DNA of 29,395 nucleotides, taken from positions 1 to 29,395 of the forward strand of contig JBLNCN010000013.1 in assembly GCA_050260675.1 (NCBI GenBank), read 5' to 3'. Each line of letters starts with the position of its first letter. Within the stretch, counting starts at the first letter, position 1. The notes beneath the pieces were generated by a model, which saw nothing but the letters and a program-made list of their open reading frames with translations, did no database searches and was not told where the DNA came from. Positions 22,212 through 29,395 of the stretch are shown piece by piece. The DNA comes from JBBDIP01 sp050260675 (GTDB taxonomy: Bacteria > Bacillota > Sulfobacillia > Fermentithermobacillales > Fermentithermobacillaceae). A program made the position numbers and the translations under genes.

Positions 22212-23140
22212 CTTTGCGCCTCCGATTGGTTTTCCAGTAGGTATCTTTCGGCCGACCATGCAGCAACAGCGCCGTCGCCGACGGCCGTTGCCACCTGGCG
22301 CAACGACTTGTGCCTGACGTCACCGGCCACAAACAGGCCGGGCGTGCGGGTGGACATATCCTCGCCGGTTATCACATAGCCGCCCTCATTGGTCTCGACC
22401 AAGTCCTTTATGGGCGCGGAGTTAGGGTCGGAACCCACGTACAGGAACAATCCGTCTACCGCGATTTCAGAGACCTTGCCGGCCGCAAGGTCCCGAACAA
22501 GGATCGACTTGACCTGCTCTTCGCCTCGAACCTCTTCGACCGCGCTGGACATAAGCCTCTTTACCTTGGAATTGCTCATTATGCGGCGGACCGTCGCGAG
22601 GCCGGCCCGGAACTCGTCCCTCCTGTGGATCAGGAGCACTTCACTGGCGAACCTGGTGAGGAACTCGGCTTCTGTAAGCGCGGAGTCGCCCCCTCCGACA
22701 ACTGCCACGACCTTATCCTTGAACAACGCGCCGTCACAGGTGGCGCAGAAGCTCACGCCCCTGCCGATGAACTTCTCCTCACCGGGCACTCCCAGTTTCC
22801 TCGGGGACGTACCAGCCGCGTAGATGACGGTCCTGGTCGTGTGAGAAGAGCTCTCGCAAGTCACGTGGAAGATATCACCCTGCCTCTTAACGTCCATGAC
22901 TTGATCATAATCCACGGTCACGCCAAACGTCTGTGCCTGCTTCGCCATGAGATCCATTAGTTCGGCACCCTGGATTCCCGAGGGGAACCCCGGGTAATTG
23001 TGTATGGTATCGGTCACGCTTGCCTGACCGCCACCACCAAGGGGGTCAAACACGGAGGTCTTCCATCCCGCCCTACCCGCGTATATCGCCGCGGTCATCC
23101 CGGCGGGCCCGCCGCCCACGATCAAAACATCCCAGTCCAC
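22208..23140 (-). CDS. trxB: Thioredoxin reductase
   Basis: TrxB is a FAD flavoenzyme that reduces thioredoxin with NADPH. The ~310-residue product has FAD motif VLIVGGGPAGMTAAIYAGRA near the N-terminus, the redox pair CATC at about residues 132-135, the NAD(P) site VVAVVGGGDSALTEAEFL, the HRRDEFRA segment that usually signals NADPH use, and the C-terminal FAD motif GLFVAGDVRHKSLRQVATAV. Length is typical. I choose the GTG at 23140, eight nt after GGAGG; an in-frame GTG three codons earlier overlaps the ribosome binding site. The downstream methyltransferase gene overlaps its stop by 4 nt. Confidence 0.93.
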   Translation of the reverse strand: MDWDVLIVGGGPAGMTAAIYAGRAGWKTSVFDPLGGGGQASVTDTIHNYPGFPSGIQGAELMDLMAKQAQTFGVTVDYDQVMDVKRQGDIFHVTCESSSHTTRTVIYAAGTSPRKLGVPGEEKFIGRGVSFCATCDGALFKDKVVAVVGGGDSALTEAEFLTRFASEVLLIHRRDEFRAGLATVRRIMSNSKVKRLMSSAVEEVRGEEQVKSILVRDLAAGKVSEIAVDGLFLYVGSDPNSAPIKDLVETNEGGYVITGEDMSTRTPGLFVAGDVRHKSLRQVATAVGDGAVAAWSAERYLLENQSEAQS

Positions 23141-23170
23141 TAGCGCCACCTCCGCCTATATCCTGCCAAA

Positions 23171-23200
23171 ATGCTACCATGCCGAATCGCCGCTCCTCAA
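23171..23200 (-). promoter_or_regulatory. Possible promoter of trxB
   Basis: TTGAGG (23195-23200), an 18-bp spacer and TAGCAT (23171-23176) lie about 30 bp before the trxB start on the minus strand. Both boxes are imperfect. Confidence 0.35.
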
Positions 23201-23284
23201 TAAGCCGGGCGCGTCCGGATATGAAAGGTTATGGGGTTTCACGGATCGCGCCAACGGAAAAGATAAGTTCGGAGGCGACGGTCC

Positions 23285-24235
23285 ATGTCACAGAGCACGA
23301 AACACAAAGGTATGTTCAAGAGCGATCGCTGGCTTATCATCCCCGGCGTCATTTTGGCGGTGATACTGGCGGCGGTTGTTCGGAATCAAAAAGCGGAGCC
23401 AAAGACCAACCTTCCAAACTCGGAGCCCACGATATCGGTCTACATGACCGACACCGGCGAGGTCAAAAAGATGCCGCTTGAGACCTATCTGGAGGGCGTC
23501 GTTGCAGCCGAGATGGACCCGACCTGGCCTTCCAAAGCGCTTGAGGCCCAAGCGATAGTGGCTCGCACCTTCACTCTGCGAAAGATCGCCGACGGCGGCG
23601 TACCCCAACGCGGCACCGACGCGAGCACCGATCCCAAGGAGTTTCAGGCCTACAACGCGTCGCGGGTCAACGACAGGGTGAAGGCAGCCGTCGCGGCAAC
23701 TCGCGGGAAAGTCGTGACGTACGGCGGAGCTCCCATCAACGCCTGGTTCCATGCCAGTTCAGGGGGCGTAACCGCAAGCGCCCAGGAGGGGCTCGGCTAC
23801 AAGAAGGAAGCCACGCCATACGTCATCCCCGTGAACGACGTCCAGGCCGAGCCCGCTCATCCGTGGTATAAGACCTTCTCAAACTCAGCGGTGTCTCAAG
23901 CGTGCGCCGCAGTCGGAGTCAACGTCGGTCACGTGACGTCCATCAAGATCGGGCGGAAGGGCCCGTCAGGCAGGGCTGAGACGCTAGTGGTAAACGGCCG
24001 GGATGTCCCCGCCCCATCCTTCAGGATCGCTATCGGCGACAAGGCCATGCAGTCCACGCTGCTCGATGAGGTACGCATGAGCGGCGACAACATCTATATG
24101 AAAGGAAGAGGGTTCGGCCACGGCGTCGGCATGTCCCAGTGGGGCGCGTGGATGATGGCCCAGCAGGGCAAGTCAGCCGAAGACATAGTGGCATACTACT
24201 ACCGCGGGGTGAAGATACAAGGCATATACCAGTGA
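23285..24235 (+). CDS. SpoIID/LytB domain protein (peptidoglycan transglycosylase type)
   Basis: SpoIID-type proteins cleave glycan strands during spore engulfment; related proteins occur outside sporulation. The 316-residue product has one N-terminal membrane helix (about residues 16-33) and an extracellular SpoIID domain. Key motifs are LEGVVAAEMDPTWPSKALEA (residues 69-88, with the Glu at 76 in the catalytic position), AQAIVARTFT, WFHASSGG near residue 157, and GRGFGHGVGMSQWGA near 278. The ATG has GGAGG about 9 nt upstream. Bacillus spoIID sits in a different context (near murA), so I cannot say whether this is the true SpoIID or a paralogue and give no symbol. A strong terminator follows. 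Confidence 0.87.
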   Translation: MSQSTKHKGMFKSDRWLIIPGVILAVILAAVVRNQKAEPKTNLPNSEPTISVYMTDTGEVKKMPLETYLEGVVAAEMDPTWPSKALEAQAIVARTFTLRKIADGGVPQRGTDASTDPKEFQAYNASRVNDRVKAAVAATRGKVVTYGGAPINAWFHASSGGVTASAQEGLGYKKEATPYVIPVNDVQAEPAHPWYKTFSNSAVSQACAAVGVNVGHVTSIKIGRKGPSGRAETLVVNGRDVPAPSFRIAIGDKAMQSTLLDEVRMSGDNIYMKGRGFGHGVGMSQWGAWMMAQQGKSAEDIVAYYYRGVKIQGIYQ

Positions 24236-24284
24236 TTCGCCTGTACCCCATCGACATCTCAGACCAAGATGCATAAGTGGTGAG

Positions 24285-24314
24285 CAAGACGGCACGTGAT
24301 GCCGTCTTGTTTCT
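24285..24314 (+). terminator. Rho-independent terminator of the SpoIID-like gene
   Basis: CAAGACGGCA (24285-24294) and TGCCGTCTTG (24300-24309) form a perfect 10-bp stem with a 5-nt loop, followed by TTTCTT. It lies 50 nt after the stop codon and is the most classical terminator in the window on the plus strand. Confidence 0.85.
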
Positions 24315-24330
24315 TGCTGATGAGTCTTAT

Positions 24331-24621
24331 ATGACCATCTTCGAGCTCGCCTATCTCGTGAAATCTCGCTCTGGCGATGCCCAAGCATCTTCCTTCATAG
24401 TCGAGGTCCGAAGTCTCGAAATGGACGAGGTCTGGCCGAACGAGGCTCTCATATGGAATGCCGCCGATATCAAAGCGCGGGGCGGCCTAAGTGCGGCCGA
24501 TGCCTTCGTAGCTGCCAGCGCGATGGCAGTGGATGCCATGCTAGCGCACAAAGACCACGAACTTGACCGCGACATACCTGGGCTAACTTCTTTCAATATC
24601 AACAGACCCCGGCAGGCCTGA
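24331..24621 (+). pseudogene. Truncated PIN-domain (VapC-like) remnant
   Basis: The frame ending at 24621 encodes the middle and end of a PIN toxin-like domain: MTIFELAYLVKSRSGD, WNAADIKARGGLSAADAFVA and AMLAHKDHELD match the second strand-helix unit, the KARxxxSxADAFxAA helix and the final (T/H)KDxE(F/L) unit. The first ~45 residues, which carry the initial strand and first catalytic Asp of a PIN domain, are missing. Upstream in frame the sequence is the SpoIID-gene terminator, and no ribosome binding site precedes any start codon. I see no antitoxin gene. It is probably a decayed VapC-type toxin, although translation from 24277 (GTG) or 24331 cannot be ruled out. Confidence 0.55.
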
Positions 24622-24630
24622 CCCGCCGGG
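24608..24630. terminator. Hairpin between the PIN remnant and the EF-G paralogue
   Basis: CCCGGC (24608-24613) and GCCGGG (24625-24630) pair around an 11-nt loop, overlapping the stop codon of the PIN remnant. It could end transcripts from the EF-G paralogue on the minus strand. Confidence 0.35.
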
Positions 24631-24708
24631 ATCCGATTGCGATACTCACTTATCGGTGGCGCGGCCTGTGCTGTGCTATCGCCCAGCCTAAGCCCCGCTC
24701 CTGGACTG

Positions 24709-26793
24709 CTACTTGTTCGCCTGCTCCTTGGCCTTCTTAGCCGCCTCGATTACAGCCTCGGCGATGTTGCTCGGGACTTCCTCGTAGTGATCGAACTCCA
24801 CCGAGAACAGCCCGCGGCCCTGGGTCATGGATCGGAGGTCAATGGCGTACTTCTGCACTTCAGAAAGCGGCGCGAGGGCGCGGATGACCTGGATGTGTCC
24901 CCTGGTATCCATCCCCTGGATCTTGCCGCGCTTCTTGTTGAGGTCTCCCATGATGTCGCCCATGAACTGCTCGGGGACGGTGATTTCCAGCCTCATTATG
25001 GGCTCCATGATGATCGGGTTGGCTTCCATAAAGCCCTTCTTGAGAGCCAGGTTCGCCGCGATCTTGAAGGCCATTTCCGACGAGTCTACCGGGTGGAACG
25101 AGCCATCGTAGAGAGTCGCCCTGATATTGACCACCGGGTATCCGGCTATGACGCCCTCAGGAAGCGCCTCGCGAAGGCCTTTCTCAACGGCCGGGATGAA
25201 CTGCCTGGGGACTGCGCCGCCGAAGATCTTGTCGACGAACTCGAAGTCCTTGTCAGGAAGCGGTTCGAACTCGATCCAGACGTCTCCGAACTGCCCGCGT
25301 CCGCCGGTCTGCTTCTTGTGGCGGCCCTGAGCCTTGGCAGACCCCTTGATCGTCTCCCTGTACGGGATTGTGGGGGTCGTGAGCTCGACGTCGACGCCGA
25401 ACTTCCTCTTGAGCTTGCCAGTCGTGACGTCCAAGTGGACCTCGCCCAGGCCAGACAGAATGGTCTCTGCCGTCTCAGCATTGCGCTCGACCTTAAGCGT
25501 CGGGTCCTCTTCCATAAGCCTCGTGAGGCCGGAGGAGATCTTGTCTTCATCGCCCTTGGACTTGGGGTGAACGGCGACTGAGTACACCGGCGCCGGGAAG
25601 GCGATGGCCTTGAAGACAACGGGGTCTTCCTGCTTGCACAGGGTGTCTCCCGTGAGGGTGTCGGTCAGTTTGGCTACGGCGCCGATGTCGCCCGCGTTGA
25701 CTGAAACGACCGGCTCCTGAGTCTTGCCCTTGACGGTATAAAGCTGCCCGATCCTCTCGACCTTGCCTTTGGTCGAGTTGAGGCAGGCGCTGTTGGAGGC
25801 AAACTTACCGGAATAGACCCTGAACAGAGTCAACTTGCCGACATAAGGATCGGCCATGGTCTTCCAGACCAGAGCAGAGAACGGGGCGTTCTCATCGCTC
25901 GCCCGCTCGACCTCGGTATCCTGGCCGGGGATGTGGCCTTTCACAGCAGGCACGTCCTTGGGAGAAGGCAGGAAGCGGACGACCGCATCCAGCACTTCCC
26001 GGATGCCCAGGAGTTTTGCCGCAGCCACAGGGATGACCAGCGAGATCTTGCCTGCGATAGAGGCCAGATGCAGCCCGCGCTCGATCTCCTCGCTGGAGAG
26101 GTCTCCTTCCTCGAGGTACTTCTCCATGAGGGTGTCGTCTCCGTCGCAGGCGGCCTCCTTGAGCTGCTCGCGCAGGTCAGATATGGCGCCCGCTAGATCG
26201 GCTGGAACCGGTCCCTCAGTGGACTTGCCGTCGGGTCCGGTCGTTATCATGACACCTTTTATGACGTCGACTAGGCCCTTAAATGAGGATTGCTTGCCGA
26301 CGGGAAGGTACAGGGGCGTGGCGTGGGCTCCCAGCGCTTCGTTGATCTGATTGACGACCGCGTCAAAGTCCGTATTCTCGCGATCGAGCTTGTTCACCAC
26401 GAACAGGCGCGGCACCCCGTACTCCTGGGAGTACTGCCACACCAGCTCAGTCCCTACCTCTACTCCTCCGGTGGCGTCGACGACAACCAGCGCGCCATCG
26501 CCGACGCGCAAAGCGGATCTGACCTCACCCACAAAGTCGAAGTATCCTGGGGTATCCAGGACATTGACCTTGGTGCCCTTCCACTCGACAGGCGCAACTG
26601 ACGTGGAGATGGTGGTCTTGCGTTTTTGTTCGTCGGGATCGAAGTCCAGAACCGATGTGTTGTCGTCGGTCCTGCCAAAGCGGTCGTTACCTCCGGAGAG
26701 GAACAGCATGGCGTCACCGAGTGTCGTCTTTCCGGCTCCACCGTGGGAGATGAGGACGACGTTGCGGATATTGCCAGCGGAATACTCCTTCAT
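24709..26793 (-). CDS. Elongation factor G paralogue (EF-G-like GTPase)
   Basis: This 694-residue translational GTPase has the full EF-G layout: G domain with P-loop HGGAGKTT at residues 17-24, DTPGYFDF (G3), NKLD (G4), a domain II near 310-400, then domains III-V with domain IV tip segment LYDGSFHPVDSSEMAFK near residue 590. It is not the canonical FusA: the switch I end that reads RGITI in EF-G is KRKTTIS here, as in the second EF-G group found in Bacillota and other phyla. Such paralogues may act in translocation or in ribosome recycling; I cannot decide here. The ATG has AGGAGGAG upstream. It is monocistronic, with no rpsL or rpsG nearby, supporting the paralogue call. Confidence 0.88.
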   Translation of the reverse strand: MKEYSAGNIRNVVLISHGGAGKTTLGDAMLFLSGGNDRFGRTDDNTSVLDFDPDEQKRKTTISTSVAPVEWKGTKVNVLDTPGYFDFVGEVRSALRVGDGALVVVDATGGVEVGTELVWQYSQEYGVPRLFVVNKLDRENTDFDAVVNQINEALGAHATPLYLPVGKQSSFKGLVDVIKGVMITTGPDGKSTEGPVPADLAGAISDLREQLKEAACDGDDTLMEKYLEEGDLSSEEIERGLHLASIAGKISLVIPVAAAKLLGIREVLDAVVRFLPSPKDVPAVKGHIPGQDTEVERASDENAPFSALVWKTMADPYVGKLTLFRVYSGKFASNSACLNSTKGKVERIGQLYTVKGKTQEPVVSVNAGDIGAVAKLTDTLTGDTLCKQEDPVVFKAIAFPAPVYSVAVHPKSKGDEDKISSGLTRLMEEDPTLKVERNAETAETILSGLGEVHLDVTTGKLKRKFGVDVELTTPTIPYRETIKGSAKAQGRHKKQTGGRGQFGDVWIEFEPLPDKDFEFVDKIFGGAVPRQFIPAVEKGLREALPEGVIAGYPVVNIRATLYDGSFHPVDSSEMAFKIAANLALKKGFMEANPIIMEPIMRLEITVPEQFMGDIMGDLNKKRGKIQGMDTRGHIQVIRALAPLSEVQKYAIDLRSMTQGRGLFSVEFDHYEEVPSNIAEAVIEAAKKAKEQANK

Positions 26794-26833
26794 GGGGCAT
26801 CTCCTCCTACGCTACAAGCAAAGCTCCTCGGGC

Positions 26834-26863
26834 ATGATATCAGTTAAAATGCGTGTTCCGCAA
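26834..26863 (-). promoter_or_regulatory. Promoter of the EF-G paralogue gene
   Basis: TTGCGG (26858-26863), an 18-bp spacer and TATCAT (26834-26839) precede the gene by about 40 bp on the minus strand. The match is moderate. Confidence 0.5.
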
Positions 26864-27058
26864 GGGCGACCTTCCCACCTAGGACGACAAACAGCACCTC
26901 AAAGCCCTTTATGGTCCTCGGGACCTATGGTTCCCCTCAGTGCTCTTTCTAGAGGAGCTCCTCATAGACCTCTACTATTCCACAGAGTACGTCGGGTCCA
27001 TAGAGCACGCCGGGGAGCGGCGGCGGAAGAGACTGCCGCAGTCCAGGGTAAAGAGGAA
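26864..27058. other. Intergenic stretch without a recognisable gene
   Basis: This lies between the EF-G paralogue promoter and the terminator of the BsuPI-like gene. I see short palindromes such as GAGGAGCTCCTC near 26955 but no credible coding frame, tRNA or repeat shared with other parts of the window. Confidence 0.5.
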
Positions 27059-27078
27059 GGGAGCCCTGCGGGGCTCCC
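27059..27078 (-). terminator. Terminator of the BsuPI-like gene
   Basis: GGGAGCCC (27059-27066) and GGGCTCCC (27071-27078) form an 8-bp stem with a 4-nt loop, followed on the minus strand by TTCCTCTTT. It lies about 36 nt after the stop codon of the secreted protein gene. Confidence 0.7.
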
Positions 27079-27114
27079 TCTCTATGGGTTCCTCAGATTG
27101 CGGAGCTGGCGTCC

Positions 27115-27978
27115 CTACCTGCCGATGTAAAACCAAGTCTGAGCCACAGTCCTGTAATTCCAGGCGGACCATGCTCCGATGTTCGAGCGGACGTCAACCT
27201 GGTAGGTTCCGGGCTTAAGCCCGTTCAGAGGTACAAAGACGTACCGGGTGGCACCGGCCTCGATGGTGCCGATGGACTGACCGATCCCTACGTTGCCGAG
27301 GTAGTCCTTAGCTCCCGGGACTTTGACGAGCACCTGATAGCCCCACTGATAGGGGAGCTTCAGATCCTTATCGGAAGTATTCTTGATAGTAACGCGCAGC
27401 CTGGGCGAGCTGTTGAACCATCCCGGGGCCAGATACTCGACGCTGTACTGCAGCGGGTCAGACGTCTGCTGCCTCGTTACCACAATGCTGGTGGATGCGA
27501 CCGGCGTGCGCTTGGTCTCACCGATGAAATAGGACTGCGCAAGGTACGTCCCGGCAGGCAGATTGGGCAGTGCCTGCTTGTAAACCTTGCCCTGGCCGGC
27601 CTTGATGGTCTCCTTGGTGATCCTCTCAGCAAAAGTCCTGTCGGTCGAGAAACGCCAGACAAGGGTGCCGTCCTTCCACAGCGCGAAGTCCGTGGTAAAA
27701 GCCGACGGTGTGGTCACGGTGATGTCTTTCTTCGTGGGGTTAACCACGATTAGCTGGACCTCGTTCCTCTCAGCAACGTAGACCATCTGGTACTGAAGAC
27801 CGGTTCCCTTTGCCGGAACCTTGCCTTCCGTGGGCCAAATCGGGAATGGCATCCAACGCGCATACCAAGGAGCCTTGAGGCTCTGCGGCTGCGACGGAGC
27901 CGCCATAGCCACAGACGGCACTGCCATCGCCAGCATCAAGACCGCTAGGACGATAGTTCGAGCAAACCTTTTCGACAA
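27115..27978 (-). CDS. Secreted BsuPI-domain-like protein
   Basis: The 287-residue product starts with a signal peptide (positively charged MSKRFART, hydrophobic core, cleavage after AMA near residue 26). The middle part resembles the BsuPI domain (intracellular proteinase inhibitor of Bacillus): TTDFALWKDGTLVWRFSTDR near residues 95-114, then IKAGQGKVYKQALPNLPAGT, the typical vW..S / pGe / l.pG.Y pattern. A second beta-rich module (LRVTIKNTSDKDLKL, LNGLKPGTYQVDVRSN) follows. BsuPI-like domains are common in exported Bacillota proteins and need not inhibit proteases. The TTG start lies 8 nt after AAGGAGG. No operon partner is seen. Function is not known; the domain call is by motif only. Confidence 0.68.
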   Translation of the reverse strand: MSKRFARTIVLAVLMLAMAVPSVAMAAPSQPQSLKAPWYARWMPFPIWPTEGKVPAKGTGLQYQMVYVAERNEVQLIVVNPTKKDITVTTPSAFTTDFALWKDGTLVWRFSTDRTFAERITKETIKAGQGKVYKQALPNLPAGTYLAQSYFIGETKRTPVASTSIVVTRQQTSDPLQYSVEYLAPGWFNSSPRLRVTIKNTSDKDLKLPYQWGYQVLVKVPGAKDYLGNVGIGQSIGTIEAGATRYVFVPLNGLKPGTYQVDVRSNIGAWSAWNYRTVAQTWFYIGR

Positions 27979-28121
27979 TTGTCCAACCTCCTTGTTTTGA
28001 AGAAGGCTCAGGCCTCGACCGGCATCGCAACGTGTCTCTTCTCTCGCCGCGACGCAGGTGACCTGTCGCCTAGTTACGCCGGGCGGGATGATATCTTTGC
28101 CCAGCGTGAGGCCCTGTTTAC

Positions 28122-28150
28122 ATAATACAACCCAACTGCCCTTATGACGA
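28122..28150 (-). promoter_or_regulatory. Possible promoter of the BsuPI-like gene
   Basis: On the minus strand TCGTCA (28145-28150), 17 bp of spacer and TATTAT (28122-28127) lie about 145 bp upstream of the TTG start. The match is modest and the leader would be long. Confidence 0.38.
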
Positions 28151-28281
28151 CCCTAGCCGCCAAACTGTTCCCACGCTGGGGCTTTGTAGAGGTGAGTGGG
28201 CAATGCCCCGAGATGCCTTTTGTGGCCTGCCTTGTCAGGCTACGTGGCGTTGTGCTCCCTTATCTTGGTAAACTGACACCG

Positions 28282-28310
28282 TTATCCACAAGAACTGCCA
28301 CTTATCCCCA
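28282..28310 (+). promoter_or_regulatory. Two DnaA-box-like sequences
   Basis: A perfect DnaA 9-mer TTATCCACA (28282-28290) and a one-mismatch TTATCCCCA (28302-28310) occur in the same orientation with starts 20 bp apart, in a ~500-bp gap (27979-28473) that has no gene. Two boxes could titrate DnaA or regulate the hydrolase. The rest of the gap shows a 9-bp inverted repeat CCCAGCGTG/CACGCTGGG (28100 and 28172) and nothing else I recognise. Confidence 0.5.
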
Positions 28311-28473
28311 GAGTTGTCAACAGGCCTTCCAAATGACTGCAGATCCCAGGAATCTGGCGAATCTGCGAGCGGGGAACCCGCGTGTGGGGATGGCAGTCAG
28401 ACCCATGTGCGTATCGCATCGTACCGTATCGTGCAGTCTTGAGATGGGAAACTGCATGATGGGGGCATAGCAC

Positions 28474-29238
28474 GTGCAGGCGAAGCGCGGGTGTCTCGTA
28501 ATCCACGGATTCTTGGGCAGCACGGATGACGTGAAACCTTTGGTAGATCACCTAGCCGGGATCCCCGGCTTGGCAGTCAAGTGCCCCACCCTACCTGGGC
28601 ACGGCAACAACCAGAATGAACTACCCAGGGTGACCTACCATGACTGGATAGGCTGCGCCGAGATGAATCTTAGAGAGCTGCGGAAAACCTGCGACAAGGT
28701 GTCGCTTGTAGGGTTCTCGATGGGAGGGCTCATCGCAGTGAACCTCGCAGTCCGGCATGAAATCGATCGGCTCGCGCTGCTGAACACGCCAGTGTACGTC
28801 GGGAACATCCGGCGTATTGCCTTCAATGTCCTGGAGGATTTGAGGAGAGGTGATCTCGCCAACCTCCGGCGGTACCGACGAGGAGCGGCTCTGAGACCAC
28901 CTGTGAGAACACTTGTGAGGGCACTCGGGAACTTTCTCGACTTGCTCCGGACGACAAAAGGTCTCTTCCCAATGGTCGCCTGCCCCACGTTCATCGGGCA
29001 GTCAGAGAAGGACGACACCGTATTGCCTAAGAGCGCAGGCTTTATCTTCAGGAACATCTCGTCAAAGGAGAAGGTCCATATGCGTTACCCGGATTCTGGC
29101 CACGTCATCCTCCACGAACCCGATCGGGATGCGACGATCGCTGACGTTACAGCCTTTTTGACTTCCGCCGACGTGCTGATAAAAGCTGCATGTCCCGGCT
29201 CAACTGATGGCCAAAGCTACATGTCCCGGCTCAACTGA
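28474..29238 (+). CDS. Alpha/beta hydrolase (carboxylesterase/lipase type)
   Basis: The 254-residue product is an alpha/beta hydrolase similar to Est30-type carboxylesterases. It has oxyanion segment IHGFLGSTDD at residues 10-19, the LPGHG strand-turn near 40-44, nucleophile elbow GFSMGG with Ser82, an acidic residue in QSEKDD (D180 or D181), and His210 in PDSGHVIL. No signal peptide is present, so it is cytoplasmic. The GTG start has GGGGG eight nt upstream. From codon 237 the gene runs into a 31-bp tandem repeat that supplies its last 18 residues and the stop; the conserved fold probably ends near residue 230, so the native end may have been replaced. It converges on the rRNA operon. Confidence 0.85.
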   Translation: MQAKRGCLVIHGFLGSTDDVKPLVDHLAGIPGLAVKCPTLPGHGNNQNELPRVTYHDWIGCAEMNLRELRKTCDKVSLVGFSMGGLIAVNLAVRHEIDRLALLNTPVYVGNIRRIAFNVLEDLRRGDLANLRRYRRGAALRPPVRTLVRALGNFLDLLRTTKGLFPMVACPTFIGQSEKDDTVLPKSAGFIFRNISSKEKVHMRYPDSGHVILHEPDRDATIADVTAFLTSADVLIKAACPGSTDGQSYMSRLN

Positions 29239-29305
29239 TGGCCAAAGCTACATGTCCCGGCTCAACTGATGATGAAAGCTACATGTCCCGGTCCATCTGC
29301 TGAGG
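29182..29305 (+). repeat. 31-bp tandem repeat array, four units
   Basis: Four contiguous 31-bp units start at 29182, 29213, 29244 and 29275. Each begins AAAGCTACATGTCCCGG (AAAGCTGC in unit 1). Units 1 and 2 differ at one base, unit 3 differs in its last three, and unit 4 is diverged in its second half. There are no spacers. The array spans the end of the hydrolase gene and stops 7 bp before the rRNA terminator stem. Confidence 0.92.
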
Positions 29306-29312
29306 AAAATGA

Positions 29313-29338
29313 AAGAGCCCTTCTCTCGAAGGGCTCTT
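29313..29338 (-). terminator. Terminator of the rRNA operon
   Basis: AAGAGCCCTTC and GAAGGGCTCTT form a perfect 11-bp stem with a 4-nt loop, followed on the minus strand by TCATTTTCC. It lies a few bases past the 5S rRNA 3' end. Confidence 0.9.
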
Positions 29339-29345
29339 CAATTAG

Positions 29346-29395
29346 ATCCCGGCGGCGACCTACTCTCCCAGGGCATTACGCCCAAGTACCATCGG
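29346..29395 (-). rRNA. rrf: 5S ribosomal RNA, 3' end (runs off the window)
   Basis: The last ~50 bases, read on the minus strand, contain CCGATGGTACT, GCCCTGGGAGAGTAGG and CGCCGCCGGG, the conserved 3' half of bacterial 5S rRNA. The gene enters from the right edge, so a 16S-23S-5S operon on the minus strand probably lies just outside. The exact 3' end is approximate. Confidence 0.92.

Noticed and set aside
28261..28330. Chromosomal replication origin
   Set aside because: Only two DnaA-like boxes, no clear AT-rich unwinding element, and no dnaA or dnaN nearby.
29182..29305. CRISPR array
   Set aside because: The 31-bp units are directly contiguous with no spacers, and no cas gene is present.

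Overview
The window reads as chromosomal DNA of a moderately GC-rich member of the Bacillota (Firmicutes), probably from a deep, spore-forming, Clostridia-like lineage. Evidence: the ctsR-mcsA-mcsB-clpC-radA heat-shock operon with a near-canonical CtsR operator; a yacL-ispDF-thyX-rlmB-sigH string that follows Bacillus gene order; strong AAGGAGG-type ribosome binding sites; many TTG and GTG starts; a SpoIID-type protein; and the stage-0 sigma factor SigH. I cannot name a species from sequence alone.

Layout, left to right. (1) Positions 1-776: the 5' end of tuf (EF-Tu) and a Tyr-fMet-Thr(GGT) tRNA cluster, all on the minus strand behind one strong promoter. (2) Positions 820-8470: a mixed accessory block with an M3 oligoendopeptidase, a CapA-like phosphatase, an Eis-like acetyltransferase, a Cys-rich DUF3795 protein, an FMN-dependent glutamate-synthase-like protein and a 34-residue Gly-rich membrane peptide. 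Its two large convergent gaps carry an ~80-bp palindromic intergenic repeat, and one gap also holds a cluster of dyad sequences. (3) Positions 8503-13525: tRNA-Thr(TGT), then the minus-strand genes sigH, rlmB, thyX, ispDF and yacL, tightly packed or overlapping. (4) Positions 13600-14773: a divergent plus-strand unit of carD, tRNA-Ala(CGC) and a small conserved helical protein. (5) Positions 14813-20930: the CtsR regulon operon ctsR-mcsA-mcsB-clpC-radA. (6) Positions 20990-23200: trxB followed by an overlapping rRNA methyltransferase gene. (7) Positions 23285-24621: a SpoIID-like gene with a clear terminator and a truncated PIN-domain remnant. (8) Positions 24709-28473: an EF-G paralogue, a secreted BsuPI-like protein and a ~500-bp gap with two DnaA boxes. 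(9) Positions 28474-29395: an alpha/beta hydrolase whose C-terminus runs into a 31-bp tandem array, then the terminator and 3' end of a minus-strand 5S rRNA.

Functionally, most of the window is housekeeping: translation (tuf, tRNAs, 5S, EF-G paralogue, RlmB, RlmI-like), protein quality control (CtsR, McsA, McsB, ClpC), DNA repair (RadA), isoprenoid and dTMP synthesis (IspDF, ThyX), redox (TrxB) and early sporulation control (SigH). Compared with Bacillus subtilis, disA, gltX, cysE and cysS are missing from their usual places, thyX is inserted, and ~8 kb of accessory genes separate sigH from tuf. I found no intact transposase, integrase, prophage, CRISPR array or defence system. The most unexplained structures are the intergenic palindromic repeat family and the dyad cluster at 4325-4490.
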